From an uncultured Cyclobacteriaceae bacterium (GTDB taxonomy: Bacteria > Bacteroidota > Bacteroidia > Cytophagales > Cyclobacteriaceae), in NCBI GenBank assembly GCA_937146645.1, contig CAKZRQ010000057.1, forward strand, positions 166,510-230,509: a stretch of DNA of 64,000 bases, written 5' to 3'. This document shows, one piece after another, positions 1 to 8,238 of this stretch (within the stretch, counting starts at the first letter, position 1; the number at the start of each line of letters is the position of its first letter). The notes under the pieces are model-generated. The model was not told the origin of the DNA. It made no database searches and saw nothing but the letters and a program-made list of their open reading frames with translations. The position numbers were made by a program, and so were the translations under genes.

Positions 1-1086
1 AGAGGCAATACCACAAGATAGATTTGAGTCGGTCGGTGTGATCACCTCAATAGCGTCACTATTCGCCACCTCATCAATCCAAATTTCTTTGAGTAATTGC
101 ATTCGTTCCTGAATCCGATTAATCCCGACCATCTCGTGAAAATCAATGGCATGAGGAATGCTCAATTGCACAGCAAAAGGAGTGGTACCGATATGTCCTA
201 GCCTTCGGATATTTCCATCCTTTGGATCCTTATCTCCGAAAAGTGATTCAAGTTCCTGAATACGATCTTTCTTTACATATAGCAGACCTGCTCCAATCGG
301 ATTGCCCATCCATTTATGAAGATTCATCCCTACGAAATCTGAATCCATATCCTTGATGTCAAAAGGAATATGTCCTAATGCATGAGCGGAGTCCGTAATG
401 GTGTCTATTCCTCTTGACTTAGCCATGACGGTGATTTCTTTGACAGGAGTAATTAAGCCTGTGATATTCGAAACCTGAGTGAGGAGAATTACCTTGGTGT
501 TTGGAGTGATTTGATCCTCATAGGCTTGAATAATTTCTTCCGGACTCTTAGGTAGCAAAGCCATTTCAAATGGTTTGACTTTGAGCTTACCTCTTTGCTC
601 CAGCATCTGAAAAGTTTCTATCATGCTGTAGTAATCGAGTTGGTTTACGATGACTTCATCTCCTTCTTTCCAGGGATAACCTTGAATAGCAATGTTCAAT
701 GCTTCAGTGGCATTTCGGGTGATCAGGATTTCACCTTCTTCCACTTTTAGAAACTCCTCAATTCTTGAAATGACCGACCTGAATTTTTCAGGGAAAGTTC
801 TTCTAGCGAACAAAGCTCCTTCTTCGTTGACCTGATTCACATAGGATTCATAAGCCTCTAAAACTGGTTTGGGCTGGATACCAAAAAATCCGTTTTCCAG
901 ATTGATAAAATCCGGAGAAAGCTTGTAGTTCTTTTTAGCCAGGGAAGTCCAAAATTTCTCTTCAGGATCTACCAAGGAGCTTTCTGAAATGGCCGTTGTA
1001 GCAAATGCATTTCCCGAGAAGGGTATGCTGGAAAGGGCTACAGAACTACCGAGTACCTTAAGAAATTCTTTTCTGGAATATTTCAT
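1..1086 (-). CDS. Class V aminotransferase (isopenicillin-N-epimerase-like), C-terminus cut by window edge
   Basis: This is a PLP-dependent fold-type I enzyme of the class V aminotransferase / cysteine desulfurase superfamily. I translated it by hand: 362 codons are open from the ATG at 1086 to base 1, so the C-terminal part lies outside the window. Visible landmarks are the probable PLP aspartate in TDSAHALGH (Asp232) and the probable Schiff-base lysine in NLHKWMGNP (Lys258). The N-terminus MKYSRKEFLK followed by a hydrophobic stretch ending GNAFA looks like a Tat-type signal, so the enzyme is probably exported. It is divergent from the GMC oxidoreductase at 1204. Family membership is firm; the substrate is unknown, since this group includes epimerases, desulfurases and aminotransferases. 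Confidence 0.85.
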   Translation of the reverse strand, partial: MKYSRKEFLKVLGSSVALSSIPFSGNAFATTAISESSLVDPEEKFWTSLAKKNYKLSPDFINLENGFFGIQPKPVLEAYESYVNQVNEEGALFARRTFPEKFRSVISRIEEFLKVEEGEILITRNATEALNIAIQGYPWKEGDEVIVNQLDYYSMIETFQMLEQRGKLKVKPFEMALLPKSPEEIIQAYEDQITPNTKVILLTQVSNITGLITPVKEITVMAKSRGIDTITDSAHALGHIPFDIKDMDSDFVGMNLHKWMGNPIGAGLLYVKKDRIQELESLFGDKDPKDGNIRRLGHIGTTPFAVQLSIPHAIDFHEMVGINRIQERMQLLKEIWIDEVANSDAIEVITPTDSNLSCGIAS

Positions 1087-1203
1087 CTTAAACCGAAATC
1101 AATTCAAGCTGAATTTAATCCAATTCCTCTGGATTTAGGATGTTCCGCCGGGTTTATATTTCTCTCTTGGAGATTCCTTATATTGATTTCAAATTTTCAT
1201 TTT

Positions 1204-2910
1204 ATGGCCAATTATAATATTGATGCTGAAAAGGATTTGACCTACGATGCTATCGTGATCGGCTCCGGAATTAGTGGCGGCTGGGCTGCCAAGGAGCTTT
1301 GCGAGAAGGGTTTGAAGACTCTGGTTTTGGAACGGGGTCGAATTGTGGAGCATATTAAGGATTATACCACCGCCTATCTGGATCCATGGGACATGGAATA
1401 TCGGGGAGCCATGACTCCTGAGCAGAAGAAAATACATCCTATCGGTGAACGAGTGGGTTTTGTGGGTGAAACAAACCAACATTTTTATGCCAATGACCTC
1501 GAAAATCCATACACCGAGGTAAAGCCGTTTTTGTGGGTTCGCGCACATCAGATGGGTGGAAGATCATTGCTTTGGGGAAAGCAAACGTATCGATGGTCGG
1601 ATCTTGATTTTGAAGCAAATGCCAAGGATGGGCATGGTGTGGATTGGCCCATACGATATAAAGACATTGAGGATTGGTATACCTATGTGGAGAAATTTGC
1701 TGGAATTTCCGGTGATCCAATTGGTTTGCCTCAGCTTCCGGATAGCCATTTCCTTCCTCCCATGGAGTTGAATTGCGTAGAGAAGCATGTGAAGGAAAGA
1801 TTGGAATCGAATTTCAAGGGAAGAAATCTGATCATAGGTCGATGTGCGCATTTGACTGAGGCGATTAATGGTCGTGGAAAGTGCCAATTCCGAAATCGAT
1901 GTGATCGGGGATGCCCTTACGGTGCATATTTCAGTAGTAATTCATCCACTTTACCAGCGGCTCATGCTACAGGAAATCTTACCATTCGACCATTTTCCAT
2001 AGTCCAATCCATCGAATATGATGAGGCCAAAGGCAAAGCTTCTGGTGTGAGAATAATCGATGCAGAAACGAGTGAGGAGATCATCTATAGGGCGAAGGTT
2101 ATTTTCTGCAATGCATCGGCCATGAGCACCACTCAGATTCTTTTGAATTCCACCTCCAATCGATTCCCGGAAGGTCTGGGAAATGACAGCGGTGAGCTAG
2201 GGCATAACCTGATGGATCATACCTATCGAATCGGAGCTACCGGATTGGTAGACGGGTTTGAAGATCAGTATTATTCTGGCCGTCGGCCGAATGGAATTTA
2301 TATTCCGAGATATGTCAACCTAAAAGATGGACCTCAATCAGATAAGTTTGTTCGAGGCTTCGGTTTCCAGGGTGGAGGTTATCGCCAGGGCTGGGGCCAA
2401 GGAACAAACATGGAAGATTTCGGAGCCGATTTTAAGGACAAAATTATGAATCCGGGTCAGTGGGAGTTTTTCATTACGGGCTTTGCAGAATGCCTGCCAT
2501 ACCACAGCAATAGAGTTTTCTTGAATAAGGAAGTTACCGATAAGTGGGGTCAACCTACACTTTCGGTGGATGCGGAATGGGGTGAAAATGAATATGCGCT
2601 GAACAAGCAAATCCGTTCCGATGCAAAGGAAATGCTGGAAACAGCCGGATTAAGGGATGTACTAGATTTTGATAACAAACACGAAATGGGTTATGGAATC
2701 CATGAGATGGGTACAGCAAGGATGGGTAAGGACCCAAAAACTTCTGTGCTTAATGGAACCAATCAGGTTCATGCCTGCAAGAATGTTTTTGTGACGGATG
2801 GGGCATGCATGACATCCTCATCTTGTGTGAATCCATCGCTCACCTATATGGCTTTGACCGCCAGAGCTGCGGATCATGCAGTTAATGAATTGAATAAATT
2901 AAACCTCTAG
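1204..2910 (+). CDS. GMC-family FAD-dependent oxidoreductase (large subunit)
   Basis: This is a glucose-methanol-choline oxidoreductase of 568 residues that oxidises an alcohol or sugar hydroxyl with FAD. The N-terminal Rossmann motif GSGISGG follows YDAIVI near residue 15. The C-terminal block has HEMGTARMG, which carries the catalytic-region histidine, and VTDGACMTSSSCVNPSLT, typical of the gluconate/sorbosone dehydrogenase branch. A cysteine-rich stretch (CQFRNRCDRGCPYG) in the middle is usual for this branch. An in-frame TTG at 1183 would add seven residues, but the ATG at 1204 is the better start. It has no signal peptide of its own. The next gene, 3 nt downstream, encodes a Tat-signal partner subunit, so I infer hitch-hiker export to the periplasm. 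The substrate is unknown. Confidence 0.92.
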   Translation: MANYNIDAEKDLTYDAIVIGSGISGGWAAKELCEKGLKTLVLERGRIVEHIKDYTTAYLDPWDMEYRGAMTPEQKKIHPIGERVGFVGETNQHFYANDLENPYTEVKPFLWVRAHQMGGRSLLWGKQTYRWSDLDFEANAKDGHGVDWPIRYKDIEDWYTYVEKFAGISGDPIGLPQLPDSHFLPPMELNCVEKHVKERLESNFKGRNLIIGRCAHLTEAINGRGKCQFRNRCDRGCPYGAYFSSNSSTLPAAHATGNLTIRPFSIVQSIEYDEAKGKASGVRIIDAETSEEIIYRAKVIFCNASAMSTTQILLNSTSNRFPEGLGNDSGELGHNLMDHTYRIGATGLVDGFEDQYYSGRRPNGIYIPRYVNLKDGPQSDKFVRGFGFQGGGYRQGWGQGTNMEDFGADFKDKIMNPGQWEFFITGFAECLPYHSNRVFLNKEVTDKWGQPTLSVDAEWGENEYALNKQIRSDAKEMLETAGLRDVLDFDNKHEMGYGIHEMGTARMGKDPKTSVLNGTNQVHACKNVFVTDGACMTSSSCVNPSLTYMALTARAADHAVNELNKLNL

Positions 2911-2913
2911 ATC

Positions 2914-3507
2914 ATGAACAGAAGAGAAGCATTAAAGAAGACAGGTCTATTGGGAGGAGTAGCAGCAGGTGCTCCGGGTTTATTGTCCCTGTTGCAATCA
3001 TGCAGCCAGCAGTCCAGGTCAGGCTGGGTACCTCAGTTTTTATCTGAAAAGCAAGCCCAATTCATATCTGCTTTTGTGGATACCATCCTGCCCAAAACGG
3101 ATACTCCAGGGGCCCTAGATGTGAAGACCGATATGTTTATTGATTTGGTTTATGCCAAAACGCTGACATCGGAAGCTCAGGAAGGAGTTAAGGCTGAATT
3201 AGATAAGTTCGATTCAGATTGCGAATCCAAATACGGAAAAAGCTTCGCTGATTTAAGTAATGAAGAGAAGAGAGATTGTTTGATGACTCACGAAAAAGAA
3301 ACAGCAAAATTCAATCGAGGAGTTTGGGGAACGACTGTCGGGGAACAGGAACCCGTTGCCTTTTACAGAAATCTAAAGTCAATGGCACTTTGGGGCTATT
3401 TCAGCTCTGAAGAAATTGGGAAAAATGTGCTGAACTATGATCCAATTCCAGGTCAATACCGGGGCTGTGTTCCTGTGGAAGAGATTGGAAAAATCTGGAC
3501 TTTATAA
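2914..3507 (+). CDS. Gluconate 2-dehydrogenase subunit 3-like protein, Tat signal
   Basis: This 197-residue protein belongs to the gluconate 2-dehydrogenase subunit 3 family, the small partner of membrane-associated FAD dehydrogenases. It starts with a twin-arginine leader (MNRREALKKTG), a hydrophobic run and a cysteine near residue 30 (LLQSC) that could be lipidated. The conserved region FISAFVDTILPKTDTPGA is the family hallmark. It starts 3 nt after the GMC gene stop, so the two form an operon and probably a heterodimer in which this subunit supplies the export signal. It ends 1 nt before the convergent NIF3 gene, and no terminator hairpin is visible between them. Confidence 0.9.
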   Translation: MNRREALKKTGLLGGVAAGAPGLLSLLQSCSQQSRSGWVPQFLSEKQAQFISAFVDTILPKTDTPGALDVKTDMFIDLVYAKTLTSEAQEGVKAELDKFDSDCESKYGKSFADLSNEEKRDCLMTHEKETAKFNRGVWGTTVGEQEPVAFYRNLKSMALWGYFSSEEIGKNVLNYDPIPGQYRGCVPVEEIGKIWTL

Positions 3508-3508
3508 T

Positions 3509-4405
3509 TCAGTAAATCTCCAGAGAGTTTTTGGAAGGAAGGTGATGTACTGGTAGTTCTGGGTAATTTTTTCGTATCCAATCTGCCATAAAAGCGCCAC
3601 CACCTTCTTCACTGGCAGAGTGACCCGTAGCGATGTAAGAGATTTCCTTTCCCATTTCGTTGGCGTTTCGAACATATTCCGGTGTTTCCCATTCCGGTGC
3701 TTCTCCCACGATTATGACATCCGGATTTTCCTTCATGGCCATTTCTATTTGCCTTCTGCCACCGATAGCTCCTGGAAGTAATAGCACCTTTTCTATGGGT
3801 TGATTTAAATCACCCACATACCTCATGGCAGGTACATCCAGACGGTCCTTCATGTGATCAATTAATCCCTTCAAGGTCGTTTTTGGGATGTTTAGAACGG
3901 CATTTTGCTTGTAATAATCATTCCAGCCCAGCTGATTGACCACACCGATTTGAATTCCGTCCACCTTCATGGAGTGGATATAGTCATGGTTTCTCCAGAG
4001 TGCTATTTGATTCTGTTCTAAAAGATCGCGCTTAAACTTAAAGACATCATCTTCTTCCAGCCAATCAGTCTCATCCAAATGATTATAAAAAGTAGGTTCA
4101 TGAGCAATGATGAAATTTGCGCCAAGTTCTATGCTTTTCTGAATGACTTTTACTGTTGCGAACATGGTGGTTACCACACCTGTCACTTTTTGATCTCGGG
4201 TCCCGGATTTAAGTGTATCCACAGTTTGAGCGAATGGTGCATGGGGTATTCGCTGAATGAAGCGATCCATAATGTCTCCCACGGTCAAGTCGTCATTTGC
4301 GAAAGCAGAAAAGATGGGCATTGAACTAGAGGTCAAAGTTGCTCCCGACCAAAGAGCTGATTTTAAAAGAAACTCGCGTCTCGAGTTGTATGATCTATTT
4401 TTCAT
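3509..4405 (-). CDS. NIF3-like dinuclear metal-centre protein with Tat-type signal
   Basis: This 298-residue protein resembles the NIF3 / DUF34 family (YbgI-like hexameric proteins with a dinuclear metal site of unclear enzymatic role). Family-like blocks are FIIAHEPTFYNH, which holds metal-ligand-type His and Glu, then LWRNHDYIHS, and a C-terminal ATGHSASEEGG. Unusually for a family normally found in the cytosol, it carries an N-terminal leader with SRREFLLK followed by a hydrophobic segment ending FSAFA, the pattern of a Tat substrate. It overlaps the upstream mscS-like gene by 4 nt, so the two are co-transcribed. The function is unknown; the export prediction rests on the leader alone. Confidence 0.8.
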   Translation of the reverse strand: MKNRSYNSRREFLLKSALWSGATLTSSSMPIFSAFANDDLTVGDIMDRFIQRIPHAPFAQTVDTLKSGTRDQKVTGVVTTMFATVKVIQKSIELGANFIIAHEPTFYNHLDETDWLEEDDVFKFKRDLLEQNQIALWRNHDYIHSMKVDGIQIGVVNQLGWNDYYKQNAVLNIPKTTLKGLIDHMKDRLDVPAMRYVGDLNQPIEKVLLLPGAIGGRRQIEMAMKENPDVIIVGEAPEWETPEYVRNANEMGKEISYIATGHSASEEGGGAFMADWIRKNYPELPVHHLPSKNSLEIY

Positions 4406-4923
4406 GAGGAAATCTTTTCTCGTTCCTGATGGGATTTATTCACGATACTTTTCGATATGAAAACGCTATTTGGAATGGTCAAGTCATCCGAATCTTTGGT
4501 TTCCAGGGAAATGAAAAATAGTCCCAAATCCTTCACTTTTCCTTCAATGACGTAATCTTTCCCTTCTAAAATCTGAATTTCATCCCCAAGTTTTACCGGA
4601 TGATTAAAGAAGATGATTATGCTTGAGGTGATGTTAGAAAGAATGGACCACTGGGCAAAAAGCGCCACACCTACCACTGTTAAAGCGGAGCCAACAAAGA
4701 CGGCAAGTTCGCTTTCATTTACTCCCCAGATAAGCAGAATGATGATCACCGAAACGATTAATAAAAGTAGGTTGATGGCCCGCTTGATTATGACACTCCT
4801 GATGGGCTGGATGAGCTTTTCATTCTTGGTCTTGTCAATTATTCTGGACGAAAGACTCCTTATCACCAAGTAAGCGATAATGATGGCTAGGGTCTCCGCT
4901 ATTTTCAAATAGTTTAATTCCAT
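4402..4923 (-). CDS. Small MscS-type mechanosensitive channel protein
   Basis: This is a 173-residue membrane protein of the MscS superfamily. It has three hydrophobic segments (about residues 5-22, 48-68 and 75-100). The pore-lining-like helix FVGSALTVVGVALFAQWSIL leads into the beta-domain sequence IIIFFNHPVKLGDEIQI, characteristic of MscS. It is shorter than E. coli MscS (286 residues) and ends soon after the beta domain, so the large cytoplasmic C-terminal domain is missing, as in other small Bacteroidota members. It probably releases solutes on osmotic downshift. Its stop overlaps the NIF3 start by 4 nt. Confidence 0.85.
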   Translation of the reverse strand: MELNYLKIAETLAIIIAYLVIRSLSSRIIDKTKNEKLIQPIRSVIIKRAINLLLLIVSVIIILLIWGVNESELAVFVGSALTVVGVALFAQWSILSNITSSIIIFFNHPVKLGDEIQILEGKDYVIEGKVKDLGLFFISLETKDSDDLTIPNSVFISKSIVNKSHQEREKISS

Positions 4924-4999
4924 GTTCTTGCTGGAAGTTTTCCTTAAGATACTATCTCTGGATTAGATCAAGAGTTCTTGCCGAAGAATATTTAAGCAT

Positions 5000-5026
5000 A
5001 AAAAAAGCCAGCGAAAGAGCTGGCTC
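5000..5026 (-). terminator. Rho-independent terminator of the 5050-5970 lipoprotein gene
   Basis: The stem AGCCAG (5006-5011) pairs with CTGGCT (5020-5025) around an 8-nt loop. On the minus strand the stem is followed by a U-run, the complement of the A-run at 5000-5006. It lies about 25 nt past the stop of the minus-strand gene. Confidence 0.8.
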
Positions 5027-5049
5027 TGGTTTTTCTTTGGTGAGACATC

Positions 5050-5970
5050 TCAAAGGACAACAGGAAAGACCCCTCGTGTTCCCATGTCTACCACTTCTTC
5101 TCCTAGGAGAGGTTCATACTTTCCATTCCCATTTGCATCTATCCATTCAAAGCTTTGATTGATTGAAATGACCACCCGAATATTAATGTCCTGGGTGGGG
5201 TTTTCCGGGATAATTAAAGCGGTAGGAAACTGCCCTGTAACTACACAAGAACCATCTGGAACAGGTGAAGTCTCATCAATTGGATTAGGGACTGTAGTCA
5301 CGGGAGCATCGCCTTGAGAAAGGTCTGAAAAAGGAAAACCAGCGACTTCTCCTCTGGAATACATACCGAAATATCCTTGAAGTTTATTTTCATTGACGCT
5401 CACCATTTCACCTGCGATGTCATAACTTCCTATGTAAGTGTTGTAGCCCAAAAAGGAAGCGATGGTTCCTTCCACAGCCACATCATCACTGATTCCATCA
5501 GGCCAATCAGGATCGGCTGACGCTCCTCCCAAATTATACTCGATTTTAAACTTTTGAAACCCGATTGAACTTCTGAAAAACTCATAAGTTCCTGCTTCTA
5601 ATTGATCCAGTGGAATGCTGTAGGTATCCTCATCTTTTGTCAGGAAAAGCTCTTGCTCAAAGTCAATTGCTGAGAAACCACCAGCCTCGGTGGTGGGAGA
5701 TAGGAATACCGTGGTGCCCTGATCATATGGGGTAAATTTGTCCGGGTATAATCCGATAAAATGTAGCCCAAGTACTTCAAAATCCGGGTTTTGACCGGCG
5801 TTTCCATCCGGAACACCTATAGGATCTCCAAAATTATCTAAACGATCGGCATTTTCATCCATCACAAAGGTGATGTTCAGCAGAGGAGAAAAAGGAAGAG
5901 GATCATCCTCCGAGCATCCGAGAAATAATAATGCACTGAGCGTGGAGAGAAATAGGCCGGACTTTTTCAT
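5050..5970 (-). CDS. Secreted lipoprotein of unknown function
   Basis: This is a 306-residue protein with a clear lipoprotein signal: MKKSGLFLST, a hydrophobic core, then LFLGC with the lipidated cysteine at about residue 19. The mature part is acidic and beta-rich, with a C-terminal segment SFEWIDANGNGKYEP that resembles a calcium-loop-like DxNxNG turn. I recognise no catalytic motif. It is monocistronic, with a terminator directly downstream, and is probably anchored in the outer membrane. No family assignment is offered. Confidence 0.75.
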   Translation of the reverse strand: MKKSGLFLSTLSALLFLGCSEDDPLPFSPLLNITFVMDENADRLDNFGDPIGVPDGNAGQNPDFEVLGLHFIGLYPDKFTPYDQGTTVFLSPTTEAGGFSAIDFEQELFLTKDEDTYSIPLDQLEAGTYEFFRSSIGFQKFKIEYNLGGASADPDWPDGISDDVAVEGTIASFLGYNTYIGSYDIAGEMVSVNENKLQGYFGMYSRGEVAGFPFSDLSQGDAPVTTVPNPIDETSPVPDGSCVVTGQFPTALIIPENPTQDINIRVVISINQSFEWIDANGNGKYEPLLGEEVVDMGTRGVFPVVL

Positions 5971-6052
5971 AAGCTTTGGTTTTAAACTAATAACGTAAAA
6001 AAATCAGATTGGTGTCTATGATGTAAATCAATTTCAAAAATGGCTAAGCACC

Positions 6053-6904
6053 CTATGTATTTTGTTCCAAGGACTGGATCATCGCTTTAGGAGAGAGATG
6101 CTCTCTTCCGGTAACCTCCTCGAAATTGGAATTAACCTCATTGGCTCCAAGCTGGATTCCCTCATAAATTCCGGCGATTACTGTGCCTATAAAATCTCCT
6201 AGCGCTTGGATTCGTTCCTTCTTGTATTCTTCAACTGTCAGGGGTTTATAGGAAAGCTTTGTATCAAACACTTCATTAAAAAGATTGGCTAATTCAGTTT
6301 GGCTAATGCATTGCCCACATAAGTTAAAAACCTGTCCCTTTAGGGAATCCGAGGTTAGAAGCTTTGCGTAAGCAAATCCAAGCTCTGCCCTAGTTGTGTA
6401 TCCACATTTACCTTCGCCCGCTGAATTACTGATTTCTCCTGCCTTGATGTAATGATCAAGGTACTCGATGTCTGGTTCAATGTAGATTCCATTTCTACCA
6501 ATGGCCCAATCCATTCCAGAATTACGAATGTCTTGCTCAGTTTGCCTATTACTTTTCACGATGGGCTTAAAGCCCGATTGATGTTCATCTCCGATAATGG
6601 AGGTATAGACGATTTTTTCTACTCCATTCTCTTTGGCGGCTTCGATTACATTTCGGTGTTGTCCTATTCTTTTTTCGGGTAGATCCATTCCTGACACCAA
6701 TAGAAGTCGATCAATTCCCTTGAGGGACTCCAAAAACTCCTCTTTTGAATTATAGTCGCCCTTTCGAACTTCGATACCGAGATTCTTCGCTTTTTCGGGA
6801 GTCCTAACTATTCCCACTACCGATTTAGCTCCCAATTCTTCCTTGAGAGCATTGACGATGGCTTTTCCTAATTGTCCGTTTGCTGCAGTGACTGCGATTT
6901 TCAT
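6053..6904 (-). CDS. NmrA-like / atypical SDR NAD(P)H-dependent oxidoreductase
   Basis: This is a 283-residue cytosolic Rossmann protein. The dinucleotide-binding motif is at the very N-terminus (TAANGQLGKAIV, a GxxGxxG-type loop). A strand-turn YTSIIGDE near residue 100 and NRQTEQDIRNSGMDWAIGRNGIYIEP follow the pattern of the NmrA / QOR2-like quinone or sugar-nucleotide reductase group. The classical YxxxK pair is not evident, which is usual for atypical SDRs. It stands alone between two unrelated genes; the physiological substrate cannot be told. Confidence 0.8.
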   Translation of the reverse strand: MKIAVTAANGQLGKAIVNALKEELGAKSVVGIVRTPEKAKNLGIEVRKGDYNSKEEFLESLKGIDRLLLVSGMDLPEKRIGQHRNVIEAAKENGVEKIVYTSIIGDEHQSGFKPIVKSNRQTEQDIRNSGMDWAIGRNGIYIEPDIEYLDHYIKAGEISNSAGEGKCGYTTRAELGFAYAKLLTSDSLKGQVFNLCGQCISQTELANLFNEVFDTKLSYKPLTVEEYKKERIQALGDFIGTVIAGIYEGIQLGANEVNSNFEEVTGREHLSPKAMIQSLEQNT

Positions 6905-6974
6905 GGGAGTTCAGTTTTTATAAAAATAAGGAATCCATCATCTGGAATACTCTTGTAATTCGTTTTATGCAGTA

Positions 6975-7745
6975 TTAGGCTTTACTGCCAAGCAAATAAA
7001 GAATTACACCCGGCCCTGATTTGATCCGTTGTATTTCCCATTCATAATGTTCAGCATTTCGCAATTCTCCAGTCAAAGCTTTCATTTCATCCACGGAATA
7101 CGTTCTCAAGCAGGAAACCACTCCATCCCAAAGAACAAATAGGGGGACGATCGGGATGAGGTAGGTGAATAGTACTCTGCCGATTTTAAAGGGTCTGATA
7201 AAAAGTGTAGTCAACCAAACTGTAATTGGTGAGAAAATCATGGCCAGAATACTCGGAAAGCTCCTTTCCTGAGCTTCAAAAATAGCAATTGAGCTTCCTG
7301 AGTCCACTGCATTCTGAAGGATCTGCTTTGCATCTTCTCGCTTGAAATGATGGAAGGAGAGAAATTGAGTTCTTAAGCCATTTAGATCGTTTGGAACATC
7401 TCTCGCATCCACCGGTGAATCGATAAATTCAAAGTTGTCAGATTTCGATTTCGTGTACTCGAAGGCGCTAATGTTTGGATAGAAATCGGTCAATGTGATT
7501 TTTAAATCAGGGACTTCTTTCTTGAGTTCTTCATTTAACCAGATCAGGCCACCACCTCCACCGGAGCCTAAATCTATTATCCCATTGGTTCCTGCTTTTG
7601 CTAAACCATCTTTTAAAACAGGGATGATTGGCCTGTACATCTTGGTGCCATTGGAGAGAAACTGGAGGAAATCAGTCCCGTAGTTCCGTAAAAAATCGGG
7701 AAACCAGCTTTGATCTTCAAACTCGAATAAGTGAATCCTACCCAT
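6975..7745 (-). CDS. Class I SAM-dependent methyltransferase-like protein
   Basis: This 256-residue protein has a glycine-rich SAM-binding motif I (IIDLGSGGGGGLIWL, about residues 56-70), an acidic motif after the second strand (ITLTDFYPN), and a QFLSFHHF segment at the position of motif IV/post-I. The C-terminal half contains two hydrophobic stretches (FSPITVWLTTLF and VLFTYLIPIVPLFVLW), so it may be membrane-associated. The target of methylation is not recognisable. It is transcribed in the same direction as its neighbours but with 70-90 nt gaps, so I cannot claim an operon. Confidence 0.75.
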   Translation of the reverse strand: MGRIHLFEFEDQSWFPDFLRNYGTDFLQFLSNGTKMYRPIIPVLKDGLAKAGTNGIIDLGSGGGGGLIWLNEELKKEVPDLKITLTDFYPNISAFEYTKSKSDNFEFIDSPVDARDVPNDLNGLRTQFLSFHHFKREDAKQILQNAVDSGSSIAIFEAQERSFPSILAMIFSPITVWLTTLFIRPFKIGRVLFTYLIPIVPLFVLWDGVVSCLRTYSVDEMKALTGELRNAEHYEWEIQRIKSGPGVILYLLGSKA

Positions 7746-7835
7746 AATTCAGTCGTTTGTTTCTCAATTCAGGGAATTGGTTTCACTCTTAATTAATTAA
7801 CACGAGCGAATTGGTTGTGACTTAATCGATAACTT

Positions 7836-8171
7836 TCATTTAAGACTTGCTGGATCATTCATTGAATAGTTGCCATCCAAATCTCTATAAACAATGGCAT
7901 TCCAGGTTTCACCATTATCTAATAGAAAATCAATATCATAATTAAACCCTTTTACTATTTGTGACTTGGCTGAAATAATCTTATCAAGTTTTGCATTGGT
8001 ATTCATTTCGCTGATAACATATTCAACAGCTCCTTCAATCTCCGGGGTTATCTCCGATTCACTCCATCCACCAGGAGTGCTTAAAGATTCATTTTCTTTG
8101 ACTTCTTTATTGCCTGAACAGGCGAAAACAGATGCGAGGAATAGTAAGAGGATAATGGACTTCAGATTCAT
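7836..8171 (-). CDS. Cystatin-like lipoprotein
   Basis: This 111-residue lipoprotein has Cys18 following LLFLASVFA. The mature domain matches the cystatin layout. A glycine pair near its N-terminus (GGWSESE) is followed by a helix (PEIEGAVEYVISEMN). Then comes QIVKG at residues 71-75, fitting the cystatin QxVxG loop, and a strand, YDIDFLL. Eukaryotic cystatins use the N-terminal glycine and QxVxG to block papain-like proteases. A surface lipoprotein with this layout could protect the cell against cysteine proteases or simply have the fold. The function is inference; no protease gene is adjacent. Confidence 0.7.
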   Translation of the reverse strand: MNLKSIILLLFLASVFACSGNKEVKENESLSTPGGWSESEITPEIEGAVEYVISEMNTNAKLDKIISAKSQIVKGFNYDIDFLLDNGETWNAIVYRDLDGNYSMNDPASLK

Positions 8172-8238
8172 ATTCGTTGAGTTTTATTGTTGACTTTAAA
8201 TTTTGATGTTGTTCAATCAGATTCTTACCGCGAATGGT

